This document shows positions 33,825-41,819 of a stretch of 64,000 bases of DNA, one piece after another. The notes below the pieces were generated by a model that saw only the letters and a program-made list of their open reading frames with translations, did not search any database and was not told where the DNA came from. The stretch lies in the NCBI RefSeq assembly GCF_003610255.1, contig NZ_RAPS01000001.1, positions 1,798,001 through 1,862,000 of the forward strand. Direction: 5' to 3'. Each line of letters opens with the position of its first letter. The first letter of the stretch is position 1. This DNA comes from Streptomyces sp. TLI_171. Lineage in GTDB: Bacteria > Actinomycetota > Actinomycetes > Streptomycetales > Streptomycetaceae. Both the position numbers and the translations under genes were made by a program.

Positions 33825-34844
33825 ATGACCACCGCTGCTCCGCCCGGACTGGACCTGGACCGGCTGCGCGCCCACCTGGACCGCGCCCTGCCCGCGCCGA
33901 CGGCGGGGCCGCTGACCGCCCGGCTGTTCGAGGGCGGGCGGTCGAACCTGACCTACCTGGTGGAGGACGGCGTCTCGCGCTGGGTGCTTCGCCGGCCGCC
34001 GCTCGGGCACGTGCTGGCGACCGCGCACGACATGGGCCGCGAGTACCGGGTGCTCGGGGCGCTGGCCGGGACGGCCGTGCCGGTGCCGCGGCCGGTGCTG
34101 CTGGTCGAGGACACCGAGGTGATCGGCGCGCCCTGCTACCTGATGGAGTACGTCGAGGGCACCGCGCACCGGGACGCCAAGGCGCTGGCCGCCCTCGGCG
34201 AGCAGCGGGTGCACGGGCTCGGCGTGCGGTTGGTGGAGACCCTGGTGGCGCTGCACGCGGTGGACCCGGAGGCGGTCGGGCTGGCCGGATTCGGCCGCCC
34301 CGAAGGTTTCCTGGAGCGGCAACTCCGGCGTTGGGGAAAGCAGTTGGACGCCTCGCGGAGCCGCGAGGTGCCGGGCGTGGACGAGCTGCACCGGCGCCTC
34401 GCCGAGACGCTGCCCGACTCGCCCGCCCCCGCGCTGGTGCACGGCGACTACCGGCTCGACAACGTGCTGGTGGCCGAGGACGACCGGATCGCGGCGGTGC
34501 TGGACTGGGAGATGTCCACCGTCGGCGACCCGCTCACCGACCTGGGCCTGCTGGTGATGTACACCGAACTGGCCCGCCGCTTCGACGGCGTGCTGCCGGG
34601 CGCGGCCCTCGCCCCCGGGTTCCCGTCCACGGACGAGCTGGTGCGCCGCTACGCGGACGCCTCCGGGCGGGACGTGTCGGGGCTCGGCTGGTACGTCGCC
34701 TTCGCCTCGTTCAAGTTGGCGGTGGTGCTGGAGGGCATCCACTACCGGTACACCCGGGGCGGCACGGTCGGCGCGGGCTTCGACCGGGTCGGTGAACTGG
34801 TGCCGCTGTTCGTGGAGTTCGGACTCGGATCGCTGGAGGGCTGA
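33825..34844 (+). CDS. Aminoglycoside-phosphotransferase-fold protein (ACAD10/11-type kinase)
   Basis: A 339-residue APH/choline-kinase-fold protein with the catalytic loop LVHGDYRLDNVLV and the metal-binding LDWEMSTVGDPLTDLG. This subgroup is fused to an acyl-CoA dehydrogenase in animal ACAD10/11 and is separate but adjacent in actinobacteria, exactly as here. It probably phosphorylates a 4-hydroxyacyl-CoA so that the ACAD partner can remove the group; that function is known for the mammalian proteins and inferred here. It is not an antibiotic-resistance gene by context. GAGG precedes the ATG and the TetR operator lies just upstream. Confidence 0.85.
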   Translation: MTTAAPPGLDLDRLRAHLDRALPAPTAGPLTARLFEGGRSNLTYLVEDGVSRWVLRRPPLGHVLATAHDMGREYRVLGALAGTAVPVPRPVLLVEDTEVIGAPCYLMEYVEGTAHRDAKALAALGEQRVHGLGVRLVETLVALHAVDPEAVGLAGFGRPEGFLERQLRRWGKQLDASRSREVPGVDELHRRLAETLPDSPAPALVHGDYRLDNVLVAEDDRIAAVLDWEMSTVGDPLTDLGLLVMYTELARRFDGVLPGAALAPGFPSTDELVRRYADASGRDVSGLGWYVAFASFKLAVVLEGIHYRYTRGGTVGAGFDRVGELVPLFVEFGLGSLEG

Positions 34845-34847
34845 GGG

Positions 34848-36077
34848 ATGGATTTCGGTTACGACGCCAGGACGGTCGAGCTGCTCGGCGAACTCGGCGC
34901 GTTCATGGACGAGTTCGTCTACCCGGCGGAGCCGGTGCTGGCCGAGCAGTTGGACGACCCGAAGCGCGAGCCGTGGCAGATCCCGCCCGTGGTGGGCGAG
35001 TTGCGGGCGGCGGCGAAGGCCCGCGGCCTGTGGAACCTGTTCTTCACAGACAGCCACGGCCTGCCGGGCGAGCCGGGCGCCGGCCTCACCAACCTGCAGT
35101 ACGCGCCGCTGGCCGAACTCACCGGCCGCTCCGTCCTGCTGGCCCCCGCCGCGGTCAACTGCGCGGCCCCCGACACCGGCAACATGGAACTGCTCGCCCA
35201 GTTCGGCTCCACCGAGCAGCGCGAGCGCTGGCTGCGGCCACTGCTGGACGGCTCGATCCGCTCGGCGTTCGCGATGACCGAGCCGGAGGTGGCCTCCTCG
35301 GACGCCACCAACATCACCACCCGGATCATCCGGGACGGCGACGAGTACGTGGTCAGCGGCCGCAAGTGGTACATCACCGGCGCGATGAACCCGGACTGCA
35401 AGGTGTTCATCGTGATGGGCAAGACCGACCCGTCCGCGGAGGTGCACCGCCAGCAGTCGATGATCCTGGTGCCGCGCGACACCCCCGGCGTCCGGGTCCT
35501 GCGCGGCATGCGGGTGTTCGGCTACCAGGACGCCGACCACGGCGGCCACGCCGAGATCCTGTTCGACGACGTCCGGGTCCCGGCAGCCAATCTGATCGGC
35601 GAGGAGGGCGCGGGCTTCGCGATCGCCCAGGCCCGCCTCGGCCCGGGCCGGATCCACCACTGCATGCGCGCCATCGGCATCGCCGAACGCGCCCTGGAGC
35701 TGACCTGCCGCCGGGTCAACTCCCGGGTGGCGTTCGGCCGTCCGCTCGCCGAGCAGGGCGTGGTGCAGGACTGGATCGCCGAGGCCCGGGTCCGCATCGA
35801 GCAGGCCCGCCTGCTGGTCCTGAAGACCGCCTGGCTGATGGACACCGTCGGCAACCGGGGCGCCCACACCGAGATCCAGGCCATCAAGATCGCCGTCCCG
35901 TCCACCGTCGAGTGGATCCTCGACAAGGCCGTCCAGGCGCACGGCGCGGCCGGCGTCAGCCAGGACACCGTCCTGGCCCAACTCTGGGCCGGCAACCGCA
36001 CGCTGCGCCTCGCGGACGGCCCGGACGAGGTGCACAAGCGCTCGCTGGCGCGGCGGGAGTTGAAGAAGTACCGCTGA
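34848..36077 (+). CDS. Acyl-CoA dehydrogenase (ACAD11-like)
   Basis: A 409-residue flavoprotein with the ACAD signatures FAMTEPEVASSDATNI, the substrate loop GRKWYITGA and the C-terminal QAHGAAGVSQDTVLA. The last element resembles ACAD10/11 rather than classical medium-chain enzymes. It starts 3 bases after the APH-like gene, and GGAGGG serves as ribosome binding site. The pair should act in breakdown of hydroxylated or branched acyl-CoA. It is controlled by the TetR operator upstream of the operon. Confidence 0.92.
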   Translation: MDFGYDARTVELLGELGAFMDEFVYPAEPVLAEQLDDPKREPWQIPPVVGELRAAAKARGLWNLFFTDSHGLPGEPGAGLTNLQYAPLAELTGRSVLLAPAAVNCAAPDTGNMELLAQFGSTEQRERWLRPLLDGSIRSAFAMTEPEVASSDATNITTRIIRDGDEYVVSGRKWYITGAMNPDCKVFIVMGKTDPSAEVHRQQSMILVPRDTPGVRVLRGMRVFGYQDADHGGHAEILFDDVRVPAANLIGEEGAGFAIAQARLGPGRIHHCMRAIGIAERALELTCRRVNSRVAFGRPLAEQGVVQDWIAEARVRIEQARLLVLKTAWLMDTVGNRGAHTEIQAIKIAVPSTVEWILDKAVQAHGAAGVSQDTVLAQLWAGNRTLRLADGPDEVHKRSLARRELKKYR

Positions 36078-36089
36078 GGACCTGCGGGT

Positions 36090-36458
36090 TCACAGCGGCT
36101 GGGATGCGAGGTCGAGATCGGTGCGGCGCCAGCTGCCGACGGCGTCGACCGGCGGATGGCCCTCGCCGTACTGCCCGGTGAGGGCCGCCCGGGCCCGCAG
36201 CCGCAGGGTCACCGCCTCGGCACCCCGACCGAGCGCCCGCAGGACGATCGCGAGATCGGCCTGCGCGGCGAGCGTGTCGGGGTGGTCCGCGCCGAGCGGG
36301 CGAGTGAGCCCGGCGACGGCGGACCGCCCGTACTGGAGCGCGCCGGCCGGGGCGCCGGAACGGCGTTGGTAGGAACCCGGGTTGCTCGCGCACACCACGG
36401 TGGGGAGGTGGGTGTCGCCGAACAGCCGCCGGTAGCTGTGGTGGACGTCGGAGGCCAC
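36090..36458 (-). pseudogene. Fragment of a TPR (FxSxA-system type) protein gene
   Basis: The 122-residue ORF keeps tetratricopeptide-like units typical of large streptomycete TPR/NB-ARC proteins. Examples are LFGDTHLPTVVCASNPGSYQ and RPLGADHPDTLAAQADLAIVLRALG followed by YGEGHPP. Those proteins have many such repeats after an NTPase domain. Here only about two and a half repeats remain, and the sequence before the ATG does not continue the pattern. It is most likely the remnant of a deleted gene. Confidence 0.65.
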
Positions 36459-36504
36459 GAGACCGGCGGCCGCCGGGTCGCCGGTAGGGTCCAGGTCGGC
36501 GGCC

Positions 36505-36544
36505 GGTCGCGGTCAGCTTCGCACAGCTTCGGCCGACCGCGACC
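36505..36544 (-). terminator. Inverted repeat downstream of the quinone oxidoreductase gene
   Basis: GGTCGCGGTC and GACCGCGACC form a 10-bp stem around a 20-base loop, 34 bases after the stop codon of the minus-strand operon. It probably acts as a terminator. No U-tract follows, as is usual in this GC-rich group. Confidence 0.5.
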
Positions 36545-36578
36545 CGGCGGCCGCCGGTCCCGAACTCCCGTTCCGTCC

Positions 36579-37547
36579 CTACGGCATGACGGCGATTCGG
36601 CCGGTGCTGTCGCCGGTGGCGACGCGGTGAACGGCGTCGGCGGCGGCCGCCAGCGGGACGCGTTCGGAGACCAGCGGGCGGATCTGCCCGGCGGCGGCGA
36701 GGGCGGTGAGGGCGGCGTGGCAGTCGCGGACGGCGTCCGGGTCCTTGGCCACGTACAGGCCCCAGTGCAGGCCGAGCACCGCGTAGTTCTTCACCAGGGC
36801 GTGGCCCAGCGCCGGAGCGGGGATCTCGCCGGAGGCGAAGCCGACCACCACGATCCGGCCCTCGAAGGCGATGCACTTGGTGGAGCCGGTGTAGGCGGCG
36901 CCGCCGACCGGGTCGAAGACCACGTCGGCGCCGCGCCCGCCGGTGGCGGCCTTGACCGCGGCGACGAAGTCCTCGGCCTTCCGGTCGATCACCAGGTCGG
37001 CGCCCAACTGCCGCGCCACCCCAGCCTTTTCGCTGCCACCGACCACGGCGATCACGAACGCCCCGGCGGCCTTGCCGAGTTGGACGGCGGCGCTGCCGAC
37101 GCCTCCGGCCGCGGCGTGCACCAACAGGGTCTCGCCGGGGGCGAGGCGGGCGCGCCGGTGCAGCGCGAACCAGCCGGTCTGGTAGGCGATGTGCAGCGCG
37201 GCGGCCTCCGCGTCGTCCAGACTCTCGGGGGCCGGGAGCGCGGTGGCGGCGTCCAGCAGGGCGTACTCGGCGAACGCGCCGGCGGGCAACTGGGCGGTGC
37301 CGATCAGGCGTTCGCCGGTCCGCGGGCCCTCGGCCACCACGCCGCAGAGTTCCACGCCGGGGGTGAACGGCAGCGGCGGGCGCACCTGGTAGAGCCCGGC
37401 GGCCATCAGCGCGTCGGGGAAGTTGACGGCCGCCGCCCGGACCTCGACCAGCAGCTGTCCCGGGCCGGGCACCGGCCGGTCGGCGTCCTCGACCGGCTTC
37501 ATCACGTCCAGCGGCGCGCCGAGTTCGGCGATCTGCCAGGCTCTCAT
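36579..37547 (-). CDS. Zinc-independent NADPH:quinone oxidoreductase (MDR family)
   Basis: A 322-residue medium-chain dehydrogenase/reductase. The cofactor motif is HAAAGGVGSAAVQLGKAAGA and the pattern VNFPDALMAAGLYQ is typical of the quinone oxidoreductase/crotonyl-reductase side. No structural zinc Cys cluster is present. The ATG overlaps the stop of the upstream SDR (ATGA). It is the third gene of the minus-strand operon controlled by TetR operator copy 2. It could reduce enoyl thioesters or quinones formed during acyl-CoA breakdown. Confidence 0.88.
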   Translation of the reverse strand: MRAWQIAELGAPLDVMKPVEDADRPVPGPGQLLVEVRAAAVNFPDALMAAGLYQVRPPLPFTPGVELCGVVAEGPRTGERLIGTAQLPAGAFAEYALLDAATALPAPESLDDAEAAALHIAYQTGWFALHRRARLAPGETLLVHAAAGGVGSAAVQLGKAAGAFVIAVVGGSEKAGVARQLGADLVIDRKAEDFVAAVKAATGGRGADVVFDPVGGAAYTGSTKCIAFEGRIVVVGFASGEIPAPALGHALVKNYAVLGLHWGLYVAKDPDAVRDCHAALTALAAAGQIRPLVSERVPLAAAADAVHRVATGDSTGRIAVMP

Positions 37548-38356
37548 CGGGTCTCCTGTCGGGCCTCGATCTGCTGCTGGAGCCGGTTCATGCCGTGCAG
37601 CCAGCGGTCGGGGGTGGTGGCGCGGGCCGCGTAGTACTCGGCGACCTCGGGGTGCGGCAGGATCAGGAACTCCCCCGCGGCCATGCCGCGCAGGGCGCGT
37701 TCGGCGACCTCGGCGGGTTCGATCGCGGTGGGCGCGAGCAGCACCTGCCCGTGCTCGCCGGTGCCGTCCAGCATCCTGGTCCGCACACCCTGCGGGCAGA
37801 GCGCGTGGACCTGCACGCCGCGGTGCCGGTAGGTGGCGGACAGCCATTCGGCGAACGCCAGCGCGCCGTGCTTGGTGACGGCGTAGGGGGCGGAGCCGAG
37901 CATGGTGAGCAGTCCGGCGGCGGAGACGGTGGCGAGGAAACGGCCGGTGCCGCGCTCCAACCAGTCCGGGAGCAGCAGTCGGCTCGCCCGGACGTGGCTG
38001 AGCACGTTGACCTGCCAGGCCTGTTCCCAGGCCTCGGGCGGGGCGTCGGGTCCGCCGGTGGTGGCGACGCCCGCGTTGGCGCAGTACAGGTCGACGGCGC
38101 CGAGGTGGGCGCGGGCGGCGGTGACCAGTTCGGTGACCCCGTCGTCGCTCGCCGCGTCGCCGGGGACGGCGTGCGCCCCGATCTCGTCGGCCACCGCGCG
38201 GGCGGCGTCGCCGTCCAGGTCGTTGACCACCACCCGGGCGCCGGCGGCGGCCAGCGCCCGGGCCAGCGCCTCGCCGATCCCGTGCCCGGCTCCGGTGACG
38301 ACGGCGCCGACCCCGGCGAACGCGTCGCCGACGATCGCGTCCTGACGGTCCGTCAC
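37544..38356 (-). CDS. Short-chain dehydrogenase/reductase
   Basis: A 270-residue SDR with cofactor motif TGAGHGIGEALARAL, acidic VVNDLDGDA (NAD preference), NAGVA, and the active-site YAVTKHG. The C-terminus is extended (EYYAARATTPDRWLHGMNRLQQQIEA), as in steroid or long-chain acyl dehydrogenases of actinobacteria. The GTG start overlaps the stop of the upstream SDR gene. It probably oxidises a 3-hydroxyacyl-CoA or similar alcohol. Confidence 0.88.
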   Translation of the reverse strand: MTDRQDAIVGDAFAGVGAVVTGAGHGIGEALARALAAAGARVVVNDLDGDAARAVADEIGAHAVPGDAASDDGVTELVTAARAHLGAVDLYCANAGVATTGGPDAPPEAWEQAWQVNVLSHVRASRLLLPDWLERGTGRFLATVSAAGLLTMLGSAPYAVTKHGALAFAEWLSATYRHRGVQVHALCPQGVRTRMLDGTGEHGQVLLAPTAIEPAEVAERALRGMAAGEFLILPHPEVAEYYAARATTPDRWLHGMNRLQQQIEARQETR

Positions 38357-39108
38357 AGTCTGCCGCCGAGGGTGACGCCGCCGTCGACCACCAGGGTCTG
38401 GCCGGTGATCCAGCCGGCGTCCTCGGAGAGCAGGAAGGCGACCGCGCCGGCCACGTCCTCGGGCAGGCCGAGGCGGCCGAGCGGGTAGGCCCGGGCCACC
38501 TTCTCCTCGCGGCCCTCGTACAGCGCCTCGGCGAACTTGGTCTTAACCACGGCGGGGGCGACCGCGTTGACCCGGATGTCGGGGCCGAGTTCGGAGGCGA
38601 GCTCCGTGGTGAGGCGGATCAGCGCGGCCTTGGAGACGCCGTACATGCCGATGCCGTTGGAGGCGCGGATGCCCGCGATGGAGGCGACGTTGACCACGGC
38701 GCCGCCGTGCTCGGCCATCCAGGCGGCGTGCGCGCGGCGGGTCCAGGCCAGTGGGGCGAGCACGTTGACGGCGAGGATCTTGGCGGCGGCGGCGGGGTCG
38801 GTCTCCAGGACCGGGCCGTAGACCGGGTTGATGCCGGTGTTGTTGACCAGGAGGTCGAGGCGGCCGAAGGTCTCCAGGACCTTGGCAACGGTCTCCTCCT
38901 GGTGCGCGGCGTCGTCGGACTTCCCGGCGACGGCCAGGGCGTGGTCGGGGCCGCCGAGTTCGCGCACCGCCTCGTCCAGGGTCTCCCGGGTGCGGGCGGT
39001 GATGCAGACCTTCGCCCCGCGCTGGACCAGTTCGCGCGCGATGCCGAGCCCGATACCGCGGCTCGCCCCGGTGACCACGGCCACCTTGCCCTTGAACGAC
39101 ACTGTCAT
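38353..39108 (-). CDS. Short-chain dehydrogenase/reductase (FabG-like)
   Basis: A 251-residue classical SDR: VTGASRGIGLGIAREL, NNTGIN, the catalytic Ser in NVASIAG and the YGVSKAA pair. It ends with the typical GQTLVVDGGVTLGGRL. The start MTVSFKGKVAV has AGAGG upstream; an in-frame ATG 13 codons earlier would place the start inside the operator region and is less likely. It is the first gene of the minus-strand operon and is divergent from the TetR gene. Confidence 0.88.
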   Translation of the reverse strand: MTVSFKGKVAVVTGASRGIGLGIARELVQRGAKVCITARTRETLDEAVRELGGPDHALAVAGKSDDAAHQEETVAKVLETFGRLDLLVNNTGINPVYGPVLETDPAAAAKILAVNVLAPLAWTRRAHAAWMAEHGGAVVNVASIAGIRASNGIGMYGVSKAALIRLTTELASELGPDIRVNAVAPAVVKTKFAEALYEGREEKVARAYPLGRLGLPEDVAGAVAFLLSEDAGWITGQTLVVDGGVTLGGRL

Positions 39109-39147
39109 CGCCGTACCTCTCCGTGCGGACATCCTGGACGCCGTCAT

Positions 39148-39166
39148 TGACTAAGCGCTTGCTTAG
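39148..39166. promoter_or_regulatory. TetR operator, copy 2 (between SDR operon and tetR)
   Basis: TGACTAAGCGCTTGCTTAG is the exact reverse complement of the 19 bases at 33780-33798. It lies 39 bases upstream of the SDR start and 74 bases upstream of the TetR gene. One regulator can thus control itself, the SDR-SDR-oxidoreductase operon and the APH-like/ACAD operon. Confidence 0.85.
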
Positions 39167-39240
39167 CATCTTGGGGACGGGCGAGACTGTCAACAGCCCG
39201 GCCCGCCGACCGGCGCCGAACCGTCTGCGAGGATTGCCCC

Positions 39241-39864
39241 ATGACCGACCCAGCGACCGCCGCACTCTGGCCCGGGGAGCGCACCGAGGCCGCCCGGCGA
39301 CTGCTGCTGGCCGCCGTGGACTCCTTCGCCCGCCGCGGCTACCACGCCACCACCACCCGGGACATCGCCACCGCCGCCGGGATGAGCCCGGCCGCGCTGT
39401 ACATCCACTACCCGTCGAAGGCCGCGCTGCTCGCGGAGATCTCCCGGGCCGGCCACCAGGCCACCCTGGACCTGGTCGAGCAGGCCGAGGCGTCCTCGAC
39501 CGACCCGGTGGCGCAGATGCGCGCCCTCGCGGAGTCCTTCACCACCTGGCACGCCCGCGGCCACACGGTCGGGCGGATCGTCAACCACGAGCTGCACGCG
39601 TTGCCCGAGGAGGACTTCGCGGCCGTCGCCGAGCTGCGGATCCGGATCGAGGAGACGGTGCTGCGGATCATCGCCGCGGGCGCGTCGGAAGGCGCTTTCC
39701 AGGTGCCCGACCAGCGCACCGCGGCCCGCGCCGTGACCTCGCTCGGCATCGACGTCGCGCGCTGGTACACCGAGCGCAGCAGCGAGTCCCCCGAGGAGTT
39801 GGGGCGGCGCTACGGACAGCTGGTGCTGCGGATGCTGGGCGCCGAGACACCGTCGTCCCCCTGA
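39241..39864 (+). CDS. TetR-family repressor of the acyl-CoA regulon
   Basis: A 207-residue TetR regulator. The N-terminal helix-turn-helix is FARRGYHATTTRDIATAAGMSPAALYIHYPSKAALLAEI (about residues 28-66). The C-terminal ligand domain is of the fatty-acid/acyl-CoA-responsive type by context. GAGGA precedes the ATG. Two identical operator copies mark its targets on both sides of the 33.8-39.1 kb block. An acyl-CoA from the degraded substrate is the likely inducer. Confidence 0.9.
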   Translation: MTDPATAALWPGERTEAARRLLLAAVDSFARRGYHATTTRDIATAAGMSPAALYIHYPSKAALLAEISRAGHQATLDLVEQAEASSTDPVAQMRALAESFTTWHARGHTVGRIVNHELHALPEEDFAAVAELRIRIEETVLRIIAAGASEGAFQVPDQRTAARAVTSLGIDVARWYTERSSESPEELGRRYGQLVLRMLGAETPSSP

Positions 39865-39910
39865 CGCCTCCCCCGCCGGACGCGTGCTGGACGTTCAGCC
39901 CTCTTGCTGA

Positions 39911-39929
39911 TTAGGTTAGGCTTACCTAA
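39911..39929 (+). promoter_or_regulatory. Iron box (DmdR/IdeR operator)
   Basis: TTAGGTTAGGCTTACCTAA matches the streptomycete iron box at all but one position. It lies 18 bases before the GTG of the HugZ-like gene and just upstream of its AAGGAGG. Iron-loaded DmdR1 should repress this gene, so it is expressed when iron is scarce. Confidence 0.9.
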
Positions 39930-39947
39930 TCAAGAAGGAGGCTCTCT

Positions 39948-40778
39948 GTGCTGCCTCAGCCCGCCCGCCGCTCGTCCGCCCCGACCGCCGCCGAACGCGC
40001 CCGCACCCTGCTGGAGTTCGCCTCCTCGGCCGTCCTGGACATCCGCGGCGCCGACCTCGCCGCCCGCCCCGGTTTGCCCTCGCAGGTCGCGTGCGCGCCG
40101 CGCCCCGACGGCTCGGTGGCCGTCCTGGTCGGCCGCGAGTCGGCACTGCACCGGATCACCGCCCTGGCCCGCGGCCCGCTCACCGCCGAACTCGACTGCG
40201 TGGACGTCGCGCCCGTCGCCGTCCCGCACCGCATCCGCGGCCGGCTCCAGATCCAGGGCCTGCTCACCAGCGCCCCCGGCGAGACCCCGGCCGCGTTCTT
40301 CCCCCGTGCCGGGCACGCCGCCCGGCACGACGGCGGCGTCCTGCTGCGGCTGGAGCCGGACCACCTGGCGCTCGACGACCTGTGGGGCGCCGAGTGCTGC
40401 GTCGACCCGGACGAGACCGCTGCCGCCGAACCCGACCCGGTCGCCGCCGAGGAGCCCGCACTGCTGCAGCACCTCGCCGCCGCCCACGCCGACCAACTGC
40501 TGGTGCTCGGCTCGCAGGCGCTGGACCGCCCGGTCGCCCCGCCCGGCTGGGACACCGCCACCGACCGGCTGCGCGAGGTCCGCCCGGTCGCCCTGGACCG
40601 GCGCGGCCTGCGGGTGCGCCTGCTGGGCGTCGATCCCGGCACCGTGCTGGACGCCCGCTTCGAGTTCCACCGCCCGGTCGGCCACTCCGACGACCTGCCG
40701 GAGGCCCTGCACCGGCTGTTCGCGCACGCAGCCGCCCCGACCCTGCGCAGCGCAACCGCCTTCCACCCGGAGGGCTGA
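39948..40778 (+). CDS. HugZ-like heme/iron-utilisation protein (DUF2470)
   Basis: A 276-residue cytosolic protein with an N-terminal split-barrel (pyridoxamine-oxidase-like) region and a C-terminal DUF2470 domain (about 165-265, HLAAAHADQLLVLGSQ to FEFHRPVGHSDDLPEALHRLF). This is the architecture of HugZ-type heme oxygenases. With the iron box in front, a role in heme degradation or iron mobilisation under iron limitation is likely. The heme-contact His residues of true HugZ cannot be confirmed by eye. The GTG start is set by AAGGAGG 6 bases upstream. Confidence 0.8.
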   Translation: MLPQPARRSSAPTAAERARTLLEFASSAVLDIRGADLAARPGLPSQVACAPRPDGSVAVLVGRESALHRITALARGPLTAELDCVDVAPVAVPHRIRGRLQIQGLLTSAPGETPAAFFPRAGHAARHDGGVLLRLEPDHLALDDLWGAECCVDPDETAAAEPDPVAAEEPALLQHLAAAHADQLLVLGSQALDRPVAPPGWDTATDRLREVRPVALDRRGLRVRLLGVDPGTVLDARFEFHRPVGHSDDLPEALHRLFAHAAAPTLRSATAFHPEG

Positions 40779-40804
40779 CGGACCGTCGGGCAGCGGAGGT
40801 GGGG

Positions 40805-41575
40805 TCAGAGCACCGGGCCGAGCACCGAGAACCGCCCGCCCTCGGCGTCCGCCAGCCGGGCCACCCGCCCGTACGGGGAGTCGACGGGCCCGTCCAGCAC
40901 CCGGCCGCCGAGCGCACCGGCCTGCCGGACGGCGGCATCGGTGTCGGCCACCGAGAAGAACACCTCCCAGTGCGGCGCCAGGTCCTTGGCGGCGCGCAGC
41001 GCGGCGACGCTGCGGTCATCGGAGCGCAGCACCACCCGCTCGTGCTCGAACCGGACCTCGAAGCGCCGCGGGTCGCGGCCGTCCCAGCGGAACACCTCGC
41101 CGTAGAACAGCGCGGCGGCGAACGGGTCGGCGGTGCGCAGCTCGATCCAGACCGGCGCGCCGGGGTCGGACATCCAGGTGTCGTCGCCCGGCTCGCCCTC
41201 CCAGATGCCGAAGGTCGCACCGAACGGGTCGGCGGCCAGGGCGACCCGGCCGGCGTCGAAGGCCAGCGGGCCGACCGCGAGGGTGCCGCCGCGCTCGCGG
41301 ACGCCGTCGGCCGCACGGTCGGCGCTCTCGATGCCGAAGTAGGTGGTCCAGGCGACCGGACGCTCCCAGTCGGAGCCCAGTTCGCTGAGCCCGGCGACCT
41401 CGACGCCGTCGACCACCGCGCGCAGGTACGGGCCCCAGCGGTCCGGTCCCGGCACGAACTCCCAGCCCAGCAGCGGCCCGTAGAAGGCCTGCGCCGCCGT
41501 CAGGTCGTGCGCCGTCAGGCTGACCCAGCACGGCACCGCGGGCACGCAGCGCACCGTGGCCGTTCGCTCCACCAT
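40805..41575 (-). CDS. Tandem glyoxalase/VOC-domain protein
   Basis: A 256-residue protein with two VOC (glyoxalase/bleomycin-resistance) domains. Each begins with a pattern such as CWVSLTAHDLTAAQAFYGPLLGWEF and PVWIELRTADPFAAALFYGEVFRWD. Each ends with a DPFGATFGIWEGEPG- or EGGRFSVLGP-like strand. Such proteins bind a metal and may detoxify or isomerise small molecules; the substrate is unknown. The start MVERTATVRC follows GGGAG; a longer form without a good site is possible. It is convergent with the HugZ-like gene. Confidence 0.85.
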   Translation of the reverse strand: MVERTATVRCVPAVPCWVSLTAHDLTAAQAFYGPLLGWEFVPGPDRWGPYLRAVVDGVEVAGLSELGSDWERPVAWTTYFGIESADRAADGVRERGGTLAVGPLAFDAGRVALAADPFGATFGIWEGEPGDDTWMSDPGAPVWIELRTADPFAAALFYGEVFRWDGRDPRRFEVRFEHERVVLRSDDRSVAALRAAKDLAPHWEVFFSVADTDAAVRQAGALGGRVLDGPVDSPYGRVARLADAEGGRFSVLGPVL

Positions 41576-41819
41576 CCCGCGGGCTCCCTTCGCTGCTCCG
41601 CCGGCCGGACGGCCGGGCCCGCCCCAGCCTAGGCCGACGGCCACGCCGGATCGTGGTCCGCCTCGCGGAGGGCCGCCACCGATCGCGCCCGGAGGGGTGC
41701 GCGGTCAGCCTCGTGGGCGAATCCCGGCCGGAGCGGGGCGGTGATCGGCGCGGGTCCCCCGGTCGGACGCGTGGCGGTGCCATGGTCTGGGGAGCCGGGA
41801 GGCGGGAAGGAGACAGCAC

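Noticed and set aside
33825..34844. Aminoglycoside resistance gene
   Set aside because: The fold is shared, but the gene is coupled to an ACAD11-like dehydrogenase and a fatty-acid-type TetR operator, matching the ACAD10/11 kinase group.
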